From contig CAILVI010000465.1 in assembly GCA_903837595.1 (NCBI GenBank), positions 1 through 32,010 on the forward strand: a stretch of DNA of 32,010 nt. Direction: 5' to 3'. A model generated the notes under the pieces. That model was not told the DNA's origin. It worked only from the letters and a program-made list of their open reading frames with translations, and did no database searches. Source of the DNA: an uncultured Thiodictyon sp. (GTDB lineage: Bacteria > Pseudomonadota > Gammaproteobacteria > Chromatiales > Chromatiaceae). Positions 7,826-16,627 of the stretch are shown in pieces (the first letter of the stretch is position 1; the number at the start of each line of letters is the position of its first letter). Both the position numbers and the translations under genes were made by a program.

Positions 7826-8665
7826 ATGACCATTCCTCGCACAGCCATTGCGTTGGAACAAAAGAAACTGCAATCGGCCGGATTCGATCCGGGGAAAATC
7901 GACGGGCAGTTGGGGGACAAGACTTACCGGGCCGCCCGGGAAGCACTAAGGGCAAGGGCCGAACAACTTCCCAAAGACTGGCAGACCTGGGGCGGCCCAC
8001 GACAGGCGGTTGCCTATCTGCAGCTGCTCTGCCTGGACAATGGCATCGCAGCCGGTACGGTCGATGGCTATTGGGGGCCGCAAACGACCTATGCCGTGGA
8101 GACGCTCGACTATCGCGACCAGCACGGCCAGCCGCCGGCACTCTGGCGGGATGACGAGCCGGAGCCGAAAGACCTCAGCCCGCCCGCGCAAGCCCAACAC
8201 TGGCCACGACAAGCCCAGGGGGAACTGGTCAAATTCTACGGCGAACCTGGTAAGCACCAGGTCTCGATGAAACTGCCATACCCGCACCGACTGGCCTGGG
8301 ACATCGACAAGGTCGTGAACAGCTTCAGCTGCCACGAAAAGGTCCATGACAGCCTGGGGCGCGTGCTCAAGCGGGTGCACGAGCATTATGGACAGGAGCG
8401 CATCCATGCGCTCCACCTAGACCTCTGGGGCGGTTGTCTGAACGTGCGCAAGATGCGTGGTGGCAGCAATTGGTCTATGCATTCCTGGGGCATCGCCATC
8501 GATTATGACCCGGAACACAACCAACTGAAATGGGGGAAGGATCGCGCCCGCTTAGCCAAGCCGGAATACGCCGTGTGGTGGCAACTCTGGGAAGAGGAAG
8601 GTTGGCTCAGCCTCGGGCGCACACGCAACTATGACTGGATGCACGTGCAAGCCGCCCGGCTGTAA
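7826..8665 (+). CDS. Peptidoglycan-binding M15-type peptidase (endolysin-like)
   Basis: A 279-residue protein. Start ATG 7826 has AGAGG at 7813-7817. The N-terminal half has two degenerate peptidoglycan-binding units, LQSAGFDPGKIDGQLGDKT (15-33) and CLDNGIAAGTVDGYWGPQTT (69-88). The C-terminal half is a D-Ala-D-Ala carboxypeptidase/VanY-like M15 domain. Zinc ligands are visible in SMHSWGIAIDYD (His219, Asp226) and DWMHVQ (His273), with the likely catalytic glutamate in LWEEEGW. There is no signal peptide, as in phage endolysins that need a holin, so it may stay cytoplasmic until released or be exported otherwise. It precedes a PI-PLC-like gene by 42 bases and follows a small membrane protein by 118. 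Confidence 0.85.
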   Translation: MTIPRTAIALEQKKLQSAGFDPGKIDGQLGDKTYRAAREALRARAEQLPKDWQTWGGPRQAVAYLQLLCLDNGIAAGTVDGYWGPQTTYAVETLDYRDQHGQPPALWRDDEPEPKDLSPPAQAQHWPRQAQGELVKFYGEPGKHQVSMKLPYPHRLAWDIDKVVNSFSCHEKVHDSLGRVLKRVHEHYGQERIHALHLDLWGGCLNVRKMRGGSNWSMHSWGIAIDYDPEHNQLKWGKDRARLAKPEYAVWWQLWEEEGWLSLGRTRNYDWMHVQAARL

Positions 8666-8707
8666 CCGCGGATCGACCTAAGCCCAACCCCAAACGAGAG
8701 AAAATCC

Positions 8708-10201
8708 ATGAGCACGCTTCGCTATAATCAAGTCCGCCAGAAGAGTTCACACAATTCCTATCAGCGTACCGAGGGCTACCTCGACCAGGCGCTCTACTGG
8801 CGCGTGCATTCACTGGAGATGGACATCCACACCAGCAACAACGATTCCCACTGGCCGGCACTCACGAGCGATTGGTACGTCTATCACAAGTGGTCCGAAG
8901 CCGAGAGTAGCGTCAACACGCTCTCGGACGCACTCGACGTATTGAAGGCCTTTCACCTGGCCGTGCCCGAGCACGAGGTCTTGACCATCTGGGTCGACTT
9001 CAAGGACAACTTCACCGCCACCGGTAACCATACGCCGGAGGCCTTCGATGAACTGCTGCGGTCCAAGCTTGGCCGCGACGCGATCTGGGGTCCGCCGGAC
9101 CTGATCGGCGACAGCGCGAACCTGCAGACCGCGGTCGCCGCCAAGGGCTGGCCGACGCTCGAGCGCCTGCGGGGCAAATTCATCTTCGCCGGCACGACCG
9201 GTAACCTGTCGTCGTCCGACTCGCAGCTCAATCAATACGTCGATAACGGCAAGACCGCCAGCCAACGCCTGGCCTTCGTAGCCCCGGAGATCACCAAGAG
9301 CGGCGACATCACCGCCTACAACTACGCGGTGGTCTTCAACCTCAACTCGGACCACTACTCGGTGGCCGCGGACGTGTTCGCGAAGGGCTTCGTCAGCCGG
9401 GTCTACGGCTCTGAGAGCAAGAGTTCCTGGTGCAACGCCTGGAAATCATCCGCCAACCACCTGGGAACCGACAAGGTCAGCAGCTTCGAGGACGCCTGGG
9501 CACGCACCGACATGCCGGCGACCGGCTACCCCTTCAGCGCCATCGGCTCATCGGCGACCGACGGGCTCGTGGAGAGCGGGGACTTGTTCGCCATCGAGGT
9601 CAAGTCCGGCGACCTCTGGGACAAGAGCGACAGCTGCTACCTCCAATACGACGACCGCGCCGCCGCGCCCCAGGGCACCCGGGTCGCGTTCGTCGGCAAC
9701 CCCAGCTCGCACGTCGACGGCTGGATCAAGGCCGGGCTCATGGCAAGGGCCTCGACGGCCGCCAACGCCGCTTACGTCGCGGTCCTACGCACGGGTGCCA
9801 ACGGCCTGCACGTGCAGTACCGCGGCGCGGCCGACCAAGACACGAAGGCGATCGAGGCGGTGATCCCCAAAGGCGTCAACGGCCACGGCCTGGTGGACAA
9901 GAACACGCCGATATGGATTCGCCTTGATGTCGCGACCGATGGCAAGTCGGCGACGGGCTACTACTCGATCGACGGCACCACTTGGCTCGCGATCGGCAGC
10001 GGGAGCGTCGACGCGCCGCTGAAGCTGCAAGGCTGGGTCGCCAGTTCGCACGGCGCGGACACGGTCAAGTGGCTGTTCGGCGGCGCAGCCGCGCCACAGA
10101 CCGCGGTCGCAATCGGGTCGAAGGCATCGGGTAGCTTCATCGGCACGAGCGCGGCCGCGGCCAGCCTCGGGGCCAAGGCGAGCAGTGCCTGCTGCAACTG
10201 A
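8708..10201 (+). CDS. Ca-dependent PI-PLC-like phosphodiesterase with C-terminal lectin-like domain
   Basis: A 497-residue protein. The N-terminal region (about 1-315) matches the Ca2+-dependent phosphoinositide phospholipase C family (PI-PLC-C1). It has the first catalytic His15 in SSHNSY, metal-binding acidic residues in SLEMDIH (Glu37, Asp39), the second catalytic His60 in YVYHKW, and TIWVDFKDNF. Residues 324-457 look like a DUF1349/concanavalin-type beta-sandwich (GWIKAGLMARAS, GLHVQYRG, IWIRLDVATDGKSATGYYS, DGTTWLAIG). The tail is rich in Ala, Ser and Gly and ends in CCN. No signal peptide is seen although the family is usually extracellular, so export by a non-Sec route or intracellular action must be considered. 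The natural substrate may be a phospholipid or another phosphodiester. Confidence 0.8.
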   Translation: MSTLRYNQVRQKSSHNSYQRTEGYLDQALYWRVHSLEMDIHTSNNDSHWPALTSDWYVYHKWSEAESSVNTLSDALDVLKAFHLAVPEHEVLTIWVDFKDNFTATGNHTPEAFDELLRSKLGRDAIWGPPDLIGDSANLQTAVAAKGWPTLERLRGKFIFAGTTGNLSSSDSQLNQYVDNGKTASQRLAFVAPEITKSGDITAYNYAVVFNLNSDHYSVAADVFAKGFVSRVYGSESKSSWCNAWKSSANHLGTDKVSSFEDAWARTDMPATGYPFSAIGSSATDGLVESGDLFAIEVKSGDLWDKSDSCYLQYDDRAAAPQGTRVAFVGNPSSHVDGWIKAGLMARASTAANAAYVAVLRTGANGLHVQYRGAADQDTKAIEAVIPKGVNGHGLVDKNTPIWIRLDVATDGKSATGYYSIDGTTWLAIGSGSVDAPLKLQGWVASSHGADTVKWLFGGAAAPQTAVAIGSKASGSFIGTSAAAASLGAKASSACCN

Positions 10202-10263
10202 CCCCGGAAGCTGCGGGTCACCAACAGCATCGCCGCCGGCGGCGCGATCCTGGAATAAACGCT

Positions 10264-10588
10264 CTCGACCTCAAACCTCACCAAGGTGCGCCGCTCGCGG
10301 CTGAATTCGACGCCGATCAAGTGGATCGGCTGACCGTCGGCGCGGTACTTGTCGGCGTAGCCACGGTCCTTGAGCTGGTGCCGCGCCCGCCCCTCCGGGA
10401 CCAGTTCGACCACCTTGAACTCGAAGAGATAAATCTGGCCATTGAAACGCAGGGCAAGATCGAGACGCCCCTGGTTGCTGCTGTCTTCCAGGGTGAGGTC
10501 CAGCCCCAGGGCGGCGAAGTGGCTGTAGATTGTCTTCGCGGATCTCGCGGAAGGTCTGGATGCCGATGGGCAGTTTCTTGCGGGTCAT
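10264..10588 (-). pseudogene. DUF1703-type AAA-ATPase/PD-(D/E)XK nuclease gene reduced to its two ends
   Basis: ATG 10588 begins MTRKKLPIGIQTFREIREDN, the hallmark N-terminus of proteins with an AAA-ATPase-like domain plus a PD-(D/E)XK nuclease superfamily 9 domain (usually over 500 residues). Immediately after, at about 10527, another frame carries the C-terminal nuclease end: YSHFAALGLDLTLEDSSNQG, RLDLALRFNGQIYLFEFKVV, then RGYADKYRADGQPIHLIGVE and FSRERRTLVRFEVE ending at 10264. The middle, roughly 450 residues in intact relatives, is gone and the joint shifts frame by one. The nuclease Asp and Glu-x-Lys remain readable but cannot be made from the ATG. The ATG overlaps the stop of the RND pump gene (ATGA). 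Confidence 0.85.
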
Positions 10589-13500
10589 GGGGACGGCCCC
10601 CCGTCCGGGGCGCCGATGCCGCGCCGCCGAGCGGCGCCGAAGCGCTCGGCCAGCCGCTGCATCAGCACAAAAGCGGCCGGCATCAGCAGCAGACCGATCA
10701 CCACCGACAACAGGATGCCACCGAAGATGGTCAGCCCGATGGAGCGTCGCGCCATCCCGCCGGGGCCGCCGGCAATCATGAGCGGCAGGGTCCCGAGCAG
10801 AAAGGCCGCCGCCTGCATCAGCACCGGGCGCAAGCGCAGTCGGCCCGCATGGACCGCCGCCTCGACGATGCCCATACCCTCGTCACGACTGTGTTTGGCG
10901 AATTCGACGATCAGGATCGCGATCTTGGTGGCCAGGCCGAACAACAGCACGATGCCGATCTGGGCATAGATGTTGTTGTTGATCACCGGCACCAGTTGGT
11001 ATACCAGAAACAATGCGATCAAGGCCCCGAGCACGGCCACCGGGACGGCCATCACGACGGCGAACGCGAGGGTCCAGCGCTCGTATTGGGCCACCAGGAA
11101 CAGATAGACGAACACCAGGGACACCGCGAAGATGTAGCGCGCGGTATTGCCCGCGGCCCGCTCCTGATAGGACATGCCGGCCCAGGCGAAGTCATACCCA
11201 GGCGGCAGCACCGCGGCGGCAACGGACTCGAGCGCCGCCATGGTCTGCCCCGACGCATAGGCGAGCCCGGACATGCCGTGCAGGGTCACGGCCGCGACCA
11301 TGTCGTAACGGCTGAGCTCGTTGGGGCCCGTGCGCCGCTCGACCTCAATCAGCGTGGACAGCGGCACCATGTCGCCGTTGCGGCTGCGCACCTGTAGGCG
11401 GCCGATGTCGTCGATCTGCCCCCGGGATGCCTCATCACCCTGCACGATGACCTGATACACCTTGCCGAATTTATTGAAGTCATTGACGTAACGTGAGCCC
11501 AGTGCATCCTGCAATAGCGTAAAGACCTGCGCAACCGATACACCCATCTGCTCGGCCCGATGGCGCTCCACCTCAATGAAGAGCTGCGGCACACCGGTCT
11601 GGAAGGTGGTGAACAGGTGCGCGACCTCCGGCCGCGCCGCCGCGGCGGTGATGAAATCCTCCAGGACCCGCCCAAAGACCGCCGGCGGATCACCGGTGCG
11701 ATTGCGGATGACCAGCTCGAAGCCGCCGGACATCCCCATGCCGGGAATGGCGGGTGGCATGAACGGCATCACCCCGGCCTCGGGAATCTCCGCGGCAAAG
11801 CGCTTACTCAAGCTCTGGAGGATGCTAAAGAGCATGGTGTCGCGGCTGGTGCGCTCCTCCCATGGGGACAGGATGACGATCATGAAGGCGCTGGCGGACG
11901 AATAGGATTGGGTCAGGCCGTTGTAGCCGGCCATGGTCATGAAGTGATCGATCCCCTGGGTCTCCCTCAGGATGCTGCCGACCCGGGCCACGGCCGCGGT
12001 GGTGCGCGCAAGCGATGCGCCGGGGGGCAGCTGCACATTGATCATGAACTTACCCGTATCCTCCGGCGGAATGAAGCCGGTGGGTAAGCGTTGGTACAAC
12101 ACCACCGTGGCGCCCAGCACCATGGCGAACAGGAGCAGCATGACCGGCACCCGGCGCCCCAGCCGACCGACGGCCCCGCCGTAGCGGCTGCCGAGCCGTT
12201 CAAAGCCGGCATTGAACCAGCGAAACGGCGCCCAGTTCGGTGCGCGCGGCGGGCGCAGTACATGGGAGCATAGGGCCGGGCTCAGGGTCAGTGCATTGAC
12301 GGCGGACAGTGACACCGCCGCGGCAATAGTCAGCGCGAACTGGCGGTAGAGCTCCCCGGACAGGCCCGGAAAGAAGGCGATGGGCACGAACACCGCCAGC
12401 AGCACTAAGGTGGTTGCGATCACCGGCCCGGTGGTCTGGGTCACGGTCTTCCAAGCGGCCTCGCGGGGCGCCAGCCCCTCCTCCGCCATGAGCCGGTTGT
12501 CGTTCTCGATCTCCAGAATGCCGTCGTCCACCACGATGCCGATGGCCAGTATCAGCGCCAACAGGGTGATGACGTTGATCGAATAACCCATGACCAGCAG
12601 GAAGGCGAAGGTCCCGATCAACGCGATGGGGATGGTCAGGGTCGGCACCAGGGTGGAGCGCGCGTTTTGCAGGAAGAGAAAGACCACGCTGATGACCAGC
12701 ACCACGGCGATGATTAGGGTCTGCGCCACCTCCGCGATGGACGCCCGCACATAGACCGTGGTGTCGTAATACATGGACGCCTCGAGCCCCGGCGGGAAGT
12801 CCCGGCGCAATTCTTTGAGCTTGGCCTTGATCGCATCCACCACGGCCAGGGCATTGGCCCCCGGGCGCTGATTGACAATCATCAGCGCCGCTGGATACTT
12901 GCCGTCCAAGAGGCCGGTGGAATCGTAGTTGTGCGCACCCAGCTCCACGCGGGCCACGTCCTTGACCCGCACGGCGGCGCCGGTCGGCAGGGTCTTGACC
13001 AGGATGTCGCCGAATTCGGCCGGGTCCGCCAGGCGTCCGCGCAGCTGCACGGTGTAGGTCAACTGCTGGCCCGGGGGCGCCGGCTCGGAGCCGATGCGGC
13101 CGGCCGCCACCTGCCGGTTCTCGGCCTCGATGGCCGCGGCCACATCGGCCGGCGTCAGGGCCACGGCCGCCAGCCGCTCGGCATCCAACCACACCCGCAT
13201 GGCATAGGTCCGGTCGCCGAACAGCTGCAGGGCACCCACACCGGGGATGCGCCGCAGGGTATCCACGAGATGGAGGTCGGCATAGTTGTCGATGAACACC
13301 GGGTCATAGGCCTGCGTCGGCGAGTACAGTGAGATGACGCACAGGATGTCGCTGGACTTGCGGTCCACCGCGACCCCGCGGCGCTGGACCTCGGCCGGCA
13401 GCCGCGCCATGGCGCCGTAAACGCGGTTCTGCACGTCCACGGCGGCCAGTCGTGCATCGGCGCCAATGCGGAAGGTGACGGTGATGTTGGCGCTACCATC

Positions 13501-13758
13501 ATTGAAGCTCGACGAGTTCATGTAGAGCATGCCCTCGGCGCCGTTGATGGAGTCCTCCAACGGGGCAACGACACTCTCCAGCACGGTCTTCGCATCGGCA
13601 CCGGGCCAGCGTGTCGTCACCACCACCGTCGGCGGGGTGACATCCGGATATTCCGAGACCGGCAGGAAGCGCATCGCAATCAGCCCGCACAACAGGGTAA
13701 TGAGGGCGATGACGATCGCGAAACGCGGGCGGTCGATGAAGAAATGACCGATGTACAT
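10585..13758 (-). CDS. RND efflux pump inner-membrane permease, HAE1/AcrB type
   Basis: A 1057-residue proton-driven drug or solvent exporter of the hydrophobe/amphiphile RND family, with normal length. TM1 is at 13-30, and the first periplasmic porter domain follows (QNRVYGAMARLPAEVQRRGV). The TM4 proton-relay aspartates are kept as Asp411-Asp412 in LAIGIVVDDGI. The TM10 lysine is kept in FGLATKIAILIVEFAKH. The stretch after the DD pair reads GILEIENDNRLMAEEG, unlike the usual AIVVVENVERxM. The ATG is 5 bases after the adaptor stop, with AGGAG overlapping that stop, so adaptor and pump are translated together. No outer-membrane channel gene follows, so a TolC-type partner must be encoded elsewhere. 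The substrate is unknown. Confidence 0.93.
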   Translation of the reverse strand: MYIGHFFIDRPRFAIVIALITLLCGLIAMRFLPVSEYPDVTPPTVVVTTRWPGADAKTVLESVVAPLEDSINGAEGMLYMNSSSFNDGSANITVTFRIGADARLAAVDVQNRVYGAMARLPAEVQRRGVAVDRKSSDILCVISLYSPTQAYDPVFIDNYADLHLVDTLRRIPGVGALQLFGDRTYAMRVWLDAERLAAVALTPADVAAAIEAENRQVAAGRIGSEPAPPGQQLTYTVQLRGRLADPAEFGDILVKTLPTGAAVRVKDVARVELGAHNYDSTGLLDGKYPAALMIVNQRPGANALAVVDAIKAKLKELRRDFPPGLEASMYYDTTVYVRASIAEVAQTLIIAVVLVISVVFLFLQNARSTLVPTLTIPIALIGTFAFLLVMGYSINVITLLALILAIGIVVDDGILEIENDNRLMAEEGLAPREAAWKTVTQTTGPVIATTLVLLAVFVPIAFFPGLSGELYRQFALTIAAAVSLSAVNALTLSPALCSHVLRPPRAPNWAPFRWFNAGFERLGSRYGGAVGRLGRRVPVMLLLFAMVLGATVVLYQRLPTGFIPPEDTGKFMINVQLPPGASLARTTAAVARVGSILRETQGIDHFMTMAGYNGLTQSYSSASAFMIVILSPWEERTSRDTMLFSILQSLSKRFAAEIPEAGVMPFMPPAIPGMGMSGGFELVIRNRTGDPPAVFGRVLEDFITAAAARPEVAHLFTTFQTGVPQLFIEVERHRAEQMGVSVAQVFTLLQDALGSRYVNDFNKFGKVYQVIVQGDEASRGQIDDIGRLQVRSRNGDMVPLSTLIEVERRTGPNELSRYDMVAAVTLHGMSGLAYASGQTMAALESVAAAVLPPGYDFAWAGMSYQERAAGNTARYIFAVSLVFVYLFLVAQYERWTLAFAVVMAVPVAVLGALIALFLVYQLVPVINNNIYAQIGIVLLFGLATKIAILIVEFAKHSRDEGMGIVEAAVHAGRLRLRPVLMQAAAFLLGTLPLMIAGGPGGMARRSIGLTIFGGILLSVVIGLLLMPAAFVLMQRLAERFGAARRRGIGAPDGGPSP

Positions 13759-13763
13759 GGCGC

Positions 13764-14906
13764 CTACTCCTTGTGCCCGGGGGGCGTCGCCCCCGGCGCC
13801 GCGGCGTCGATGACCTGTACCGCCAGCCCCGGGCGCAACCGCTGCAGACCCGCCGCGACCACCTGCTCGCCGGCCGTGAGCCCCTCCAGAACCACGATCC
13901 GTTCGTCCACCGGATCGCCGACCGTCACGTTGCGGCGCTGCACCTTGCCGTCGGCCAAAATGATATACACATATTGACCGAGCTGATCGTTCAGCAGCGC
14001 CGCCTGCGGAATCAACAGGGACGGGATGCCGATGTCCCGCTCCAGCAGGACGCGCACGTACATACCGGGGCGCAGCCGTTGGTCGGGGTTCGGCAGGATC
14101 GCAAAAGCCGCGATGGTGCCGGTGGCGGCGGCGACGCGATTGTCGAAAAAGTCGATGCGCCCGGTCTGAGCGAACAGGGTGCCATCGGCGAGCCGCAACC
14201 GGACGGCGACGCGGTCGATGCTACCCCGGTCCGCGAAATGGGCGAGATAGAGCCGCTCAGGGACCTCGAAGCGGACCCTGATCGGGTCCAACTGCACGAG
14301 GGTCCCGACCGCCTGGCCGGCGGCTAGCCAAGTGCCGACGCTGACCTTGGACACCCCGAGCTGGCCCGCGAACGGAGCACTGATCTCGGTGTCCGCCAAG
14401 TTGATCCGGGCGCGCTCCAGATCGGCCTGGGCCTGCGTAATTCCGGCCTTGGCCTGGTCCTGCTGGGCGCGGGCGTTGAGCAGGTCGGCCTCGCTGGTAT
14501 TGCGGTTCTTCCACAGGGACTCCTGGCGACCCAGGCTCACCTGCGCATTGGCGAGTTGGGCCTGGGCGGCCGCCAGTGCCCCCTCGGCATGGGTCACCTC
14601 GGCCTGGTAGCGGGCCCGGCGAATGCGATACAACGGGGCATTGGCGCTCACCAAGGCCCCGTCGGCGGCCGGTTGCGCGTCCAGGAAGCCGGCCACCGGC
14701 GCCACCAGCGTGATGTCTTTCTGACTCAGGGTCTCGCCGGGGAAGCGACGCTCAAATGGCAGCACGGCTTGCTGGACTGCGGCCGTCACCACGCGGGGCG
14801 GTCCCTGATCGGCGCCGAACAGCGCGCCTTTCGGCTTATCGCAGCCGGCGGCTAGCGCCGCCATCGCCAACCAGAGCAAAGCGGTGCGCAGGGTCGTGGT
14901 CGTCAT
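13764..14906 (-). CDS. RND efflux periplasmic adaptor lipoprotein (membrane fusion protein)
   Basis: A 380-residue AcrA/MexA-type adaptor. I chose ATG 14906 because AGGAG ends 6 bases upstream of it; the ATG at 14912 directly abuts the AGGAG. The N-terminus has a lipoprotein signal with lipobox LAAGC, so the protein is anchored to the membrane by a lipidated Cys. Then come the lipoyl half (DITLVAPVAGFLDAQPAADG), a long helical hairpin (EGALAAAQAQLANAQVSLGR, ending in AQADLERARINLADTEISAP), the second lipoyl half (FAGQLGVSKVSVGTWLAAGQ) and a beta-barrel with LRPGMYVRVLLE. It links the pump encoded 5 bases downstream to an outer-membrane channel. The gene is divergent from the sensor kinase across 92 bp. 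Confidence 0.93.
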   Translation of the reverse strand: MTTTTLRTALLWLAMAALAAGCDKPKGALFGADQGPPRVVTAAVQQAVLPFERRFPGETLSQKDITLVAPVAGFLDAQPAADGALVSANAPLYRIRRARYQAEVTHAEGALAAAQAQLANAQVSLGRQESLWKNRNTSEADLLNARAQQDQAKAGITQAQADLERARINLADTEISAPFAGQLGVSKVSVGTWLAAGQAVGTLVQLDPIRVRFEVPERLYLAHFADRGSIDRVAVRLRLADGTLFAQTGRIDFFDNRVAAATGTIAAFAILPNPDQRLRPGMYVRVLLERDIGIPSLLIPQAALLNDQLGQYVYIILADGKVQRRNVTVGDPVDERIVVLEGLTAGEQVVAAGLQRLRPGLAVQVIDAAAPGATPPGHKE

Positions 14907-14944
14907 CGGCATCTCCTGATCGGGCCGGACTGATCCGCGGTCGG

Positions 14945-14971
14945 TTGTCAATCAATGAACCTGATTATACG
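14945..14971 (+). promoter_or_regulatory. Overlapping divergent promoters for efflux operon and sensor kinase
   Basis: On the minus strand a perfect TATAAT (14969 to 14964) points to the adaptor gene, though no good -35 lies at the right distance. On the plus strand TTGTCA (14945-14950) and TATACG (14966-14971) are spaced by 15 bases and point to the kinase gene. The two sets overlap, so one bound regulator could switch both directions. The hexamers are modest and this is a tentative reading. Confidence 0.4.
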
Positions 14972-14998
14972 CCATCCAATCGGAGTGCCGTGTTGTCG

Positions 14999-16627
14999 AT
15001 GGAAGCCGGCCGGCAGCGGCCAAATTCGCCCGCGCCGCCGCCGAGCGGGCCGGTCTGGCGCGTAGTCGACTGCTTGCGCCACCGGTTGCCGCGCCTGTGG
15101 GGGGCCTTCATCGTTCCGCTCATGGGCGTAATCGCCTTCTTCGGTGTCGCCTATCTGAATGTTCATCGCGCCGAGGAGGTCCAGTTACTCAAGGCCGCCC
15201 GCAATGCCAACGATGCCGCGGTCGAGCACTGTCGGCAGGCCGCCAATCAGGTGGATACGCTCCTGCATGCGGCGCGGGGCTATTATCTGCAGACCCGCTC
15301 ACTGGCCGACACCGGGACCTTTATCCAGTCGCTTGGTTTCGACCGCTCCCTCATCGACGAGATCCGGCTCGTCACCGCCGATGGCCGGGTCGCCATTGCC
15401 GCCTCCCCGGCGGCCCTGGGTTTGAGCGTGGCGGATCGCGACGATTACGCCGTTCATCGTGCCGGGCGCGAAGATCGGTTGTTCATCTCGGCGGTGGAGG
15501 GCGGGCGCATGCCGGGACAGCGTCATTTCTACCTTAGCCGCCGCATCGCGGCACCGGACGACGGCTTCGGCGGACTGGTCCTGGCGGCCGTGAACCCGGA
15601 TGCCTTTACCGATGATAACCGCAACCTGACCGCGGGGACGCGCAACTTCGCCGCCTTGCTGGGGCTCGCCGACCGGAAGTTGCGGGCACGGATACCAGCG
15701 CCATCCGCGGAGCAATGGTCGCAGCCGATCGAGTCGCCGCTTTGGGACGCGCTGAAACAGGCAAGCTCCGGCCAGTTCGAGGACACCAACCCGATCGATC
15801 AGGTGCGCCGCGTCCAGGTCTTCAAGCAGGTCCCCGGTCTGCCGCTGGTCATGGTGACCGGCCTGTCCACGGCCGATTGGATGCAGGGCGTGCATCGGCG
15901 CATGCTCTGGTTCCCGGTGGCCTTCGCGGTGATTGTCGGCTTCACCTTCCTGCTGGCGCTGCTACTGACCCGGGAGGCCAAGCGCCGCGACGAACAGGAG
16001 CGCTTCATGTCCATGCTGAATCATGAATTGAAGACCCCGCTCTCGGTTATTGGCCTGGCGCTGGGTTGCGCCGGCTTGCCCGCCGCCACCCAGGACCGGG
16101 TGGCGCGGGCGGTCAGTGACATGAACGCGATCATCGAGCGCTGTCTTCAATCCGACCGCCTCCGCCAAGGCCCGATCAAACCGATCCCGGCACCGTGCCA
16201 GGTCGCGGGCCTGCTCGCGCAGGTCAAGGAAGACCTGGGAGCGTCGCCAAGACTGCGGATCCACGCCGCCCCGCTACCCACCTGCACGACGGATAGCGAA
16301 CTGCTCGCGGTGATCCTGCGCAATCTGTGCGACAACGCCTTGAAGTATGGCAGCCCGGAAGAGGCAGTGACGGTGGCGGCGGCGCCCGCGTCTTGGCGCC
16401 GACGGCCAGGCATCCGCATCCTGGTCGCCAATACCTCAGGCGCGTGCGGAATGCCCGATCCACAGCGGGTCTTCAAGAAGTACTATCGTGCCCCCGGCGC
16501 CCATGGCAAGACGGGTTCCGGCCTGGGTCTACACATCGCCCAGGGCTTTGCCCAGGCATTGGGGGGCTGGCTGCACTATCGCCCGGCACATGATGAGGTC
16601 AGGTTCGAGTTATGGATTCCGGTCTAA
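14999..16627 (+). CDS. Membrane sensor histidine kinase
   Basis: A 542-residue kinase. TM1 is at about 34-53 and TM2 at about 303-323, enclosing a periplasmic sensor of about 250 residues with a dCACHE/PDC look (IDEIRLVTADGRVAIAASP, DRDDYAVHRAG, FYLSRRIAAPDDGFGGLVLA). The H-box FMSMLNHELKTPLSVIGLAL places the phospho-acceptor at His342. The N-box is LRNLCDNALKYG (Asn442, Asn446) and the G2 box is GSGLGLHIAQG. The usual G1 DxGxG is degenerate (ANTSGACGMPD). ATG 14999 is 13 bases from GGAG (14982-14985). TTG 14993 (7 bases) or GTG 14990 (4 bases) could be the true start. It overlaps the response regulator gene by 16 bp and is divergent from the RND operon, which it probably controls. Confidence 0.9.
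   Translation: MEAGRQRPNSPAPPPSGPVWRVVDCLRHRLPRLWGAFIVPLMGVIAFFGVAYLNVHRAEEVQLLKAARNANDAAVEHCRQAANQVDTLLHAARGYYLQTRSLADTGTFIQSLGFDRSLIDEIRLVTADGRVAIAASPAALGLSVADRDDYAVHRAGREDRLFISAVEGGRMPGQRHFYLSRRIAAPDDGFGGLVLAAVNPDAFTDDNRNLTAGTRNFAALLGLADRKLRARIPAPSAEQWSQPIESPLWDALKQASSGQFEDTNPIDQVRRVQVFKQVPGLPLVMVTGLSTADWMQGVHRRMLWFPVAFAVIVGFTFLLALLLTREAKRRDEQERFMSMLNHELKTPLSVIGLALGCAGLPAATQDRVARAVSDMNAIIERCLQSDRLRQGPIKPIPAPCQVAGLLAQVKEDLGASPRLRIHAAPLPTCTTDSELLAVILRNLCDNALKYGSPEEAVTVAAAPASWRRRPGIRILVANTSGACGMPDPQRVFKKYYRAPGAHGKTGSGLGLHIAQGFAQALGGWLHYRPAHDEVRFELWIPV

Noticed and set aside
7826..8665. Prophage remnant
   Set aside because: The M15 peptidase is endolysin-like, but no integrase, capsid, tail or attachment site is seen around it, so a prophage call is not supported.
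10198..10222. Short inverted repeat TGACCC/GGGTCA at the end of the PI-PLC-like gene
   Set aside because: The stem is only 6 bp with a long loop, overlaps the stop codon and lacks a T run.
10321..11397. Long plus-strand open frame of 358 codons opposite the RND pump gene
   Set aside because: It is antisense to a clearly conserved pump gene; its translation is rich in Arg, Gly, His and Gln, as expected of a shadow frame in high-GC DNA.
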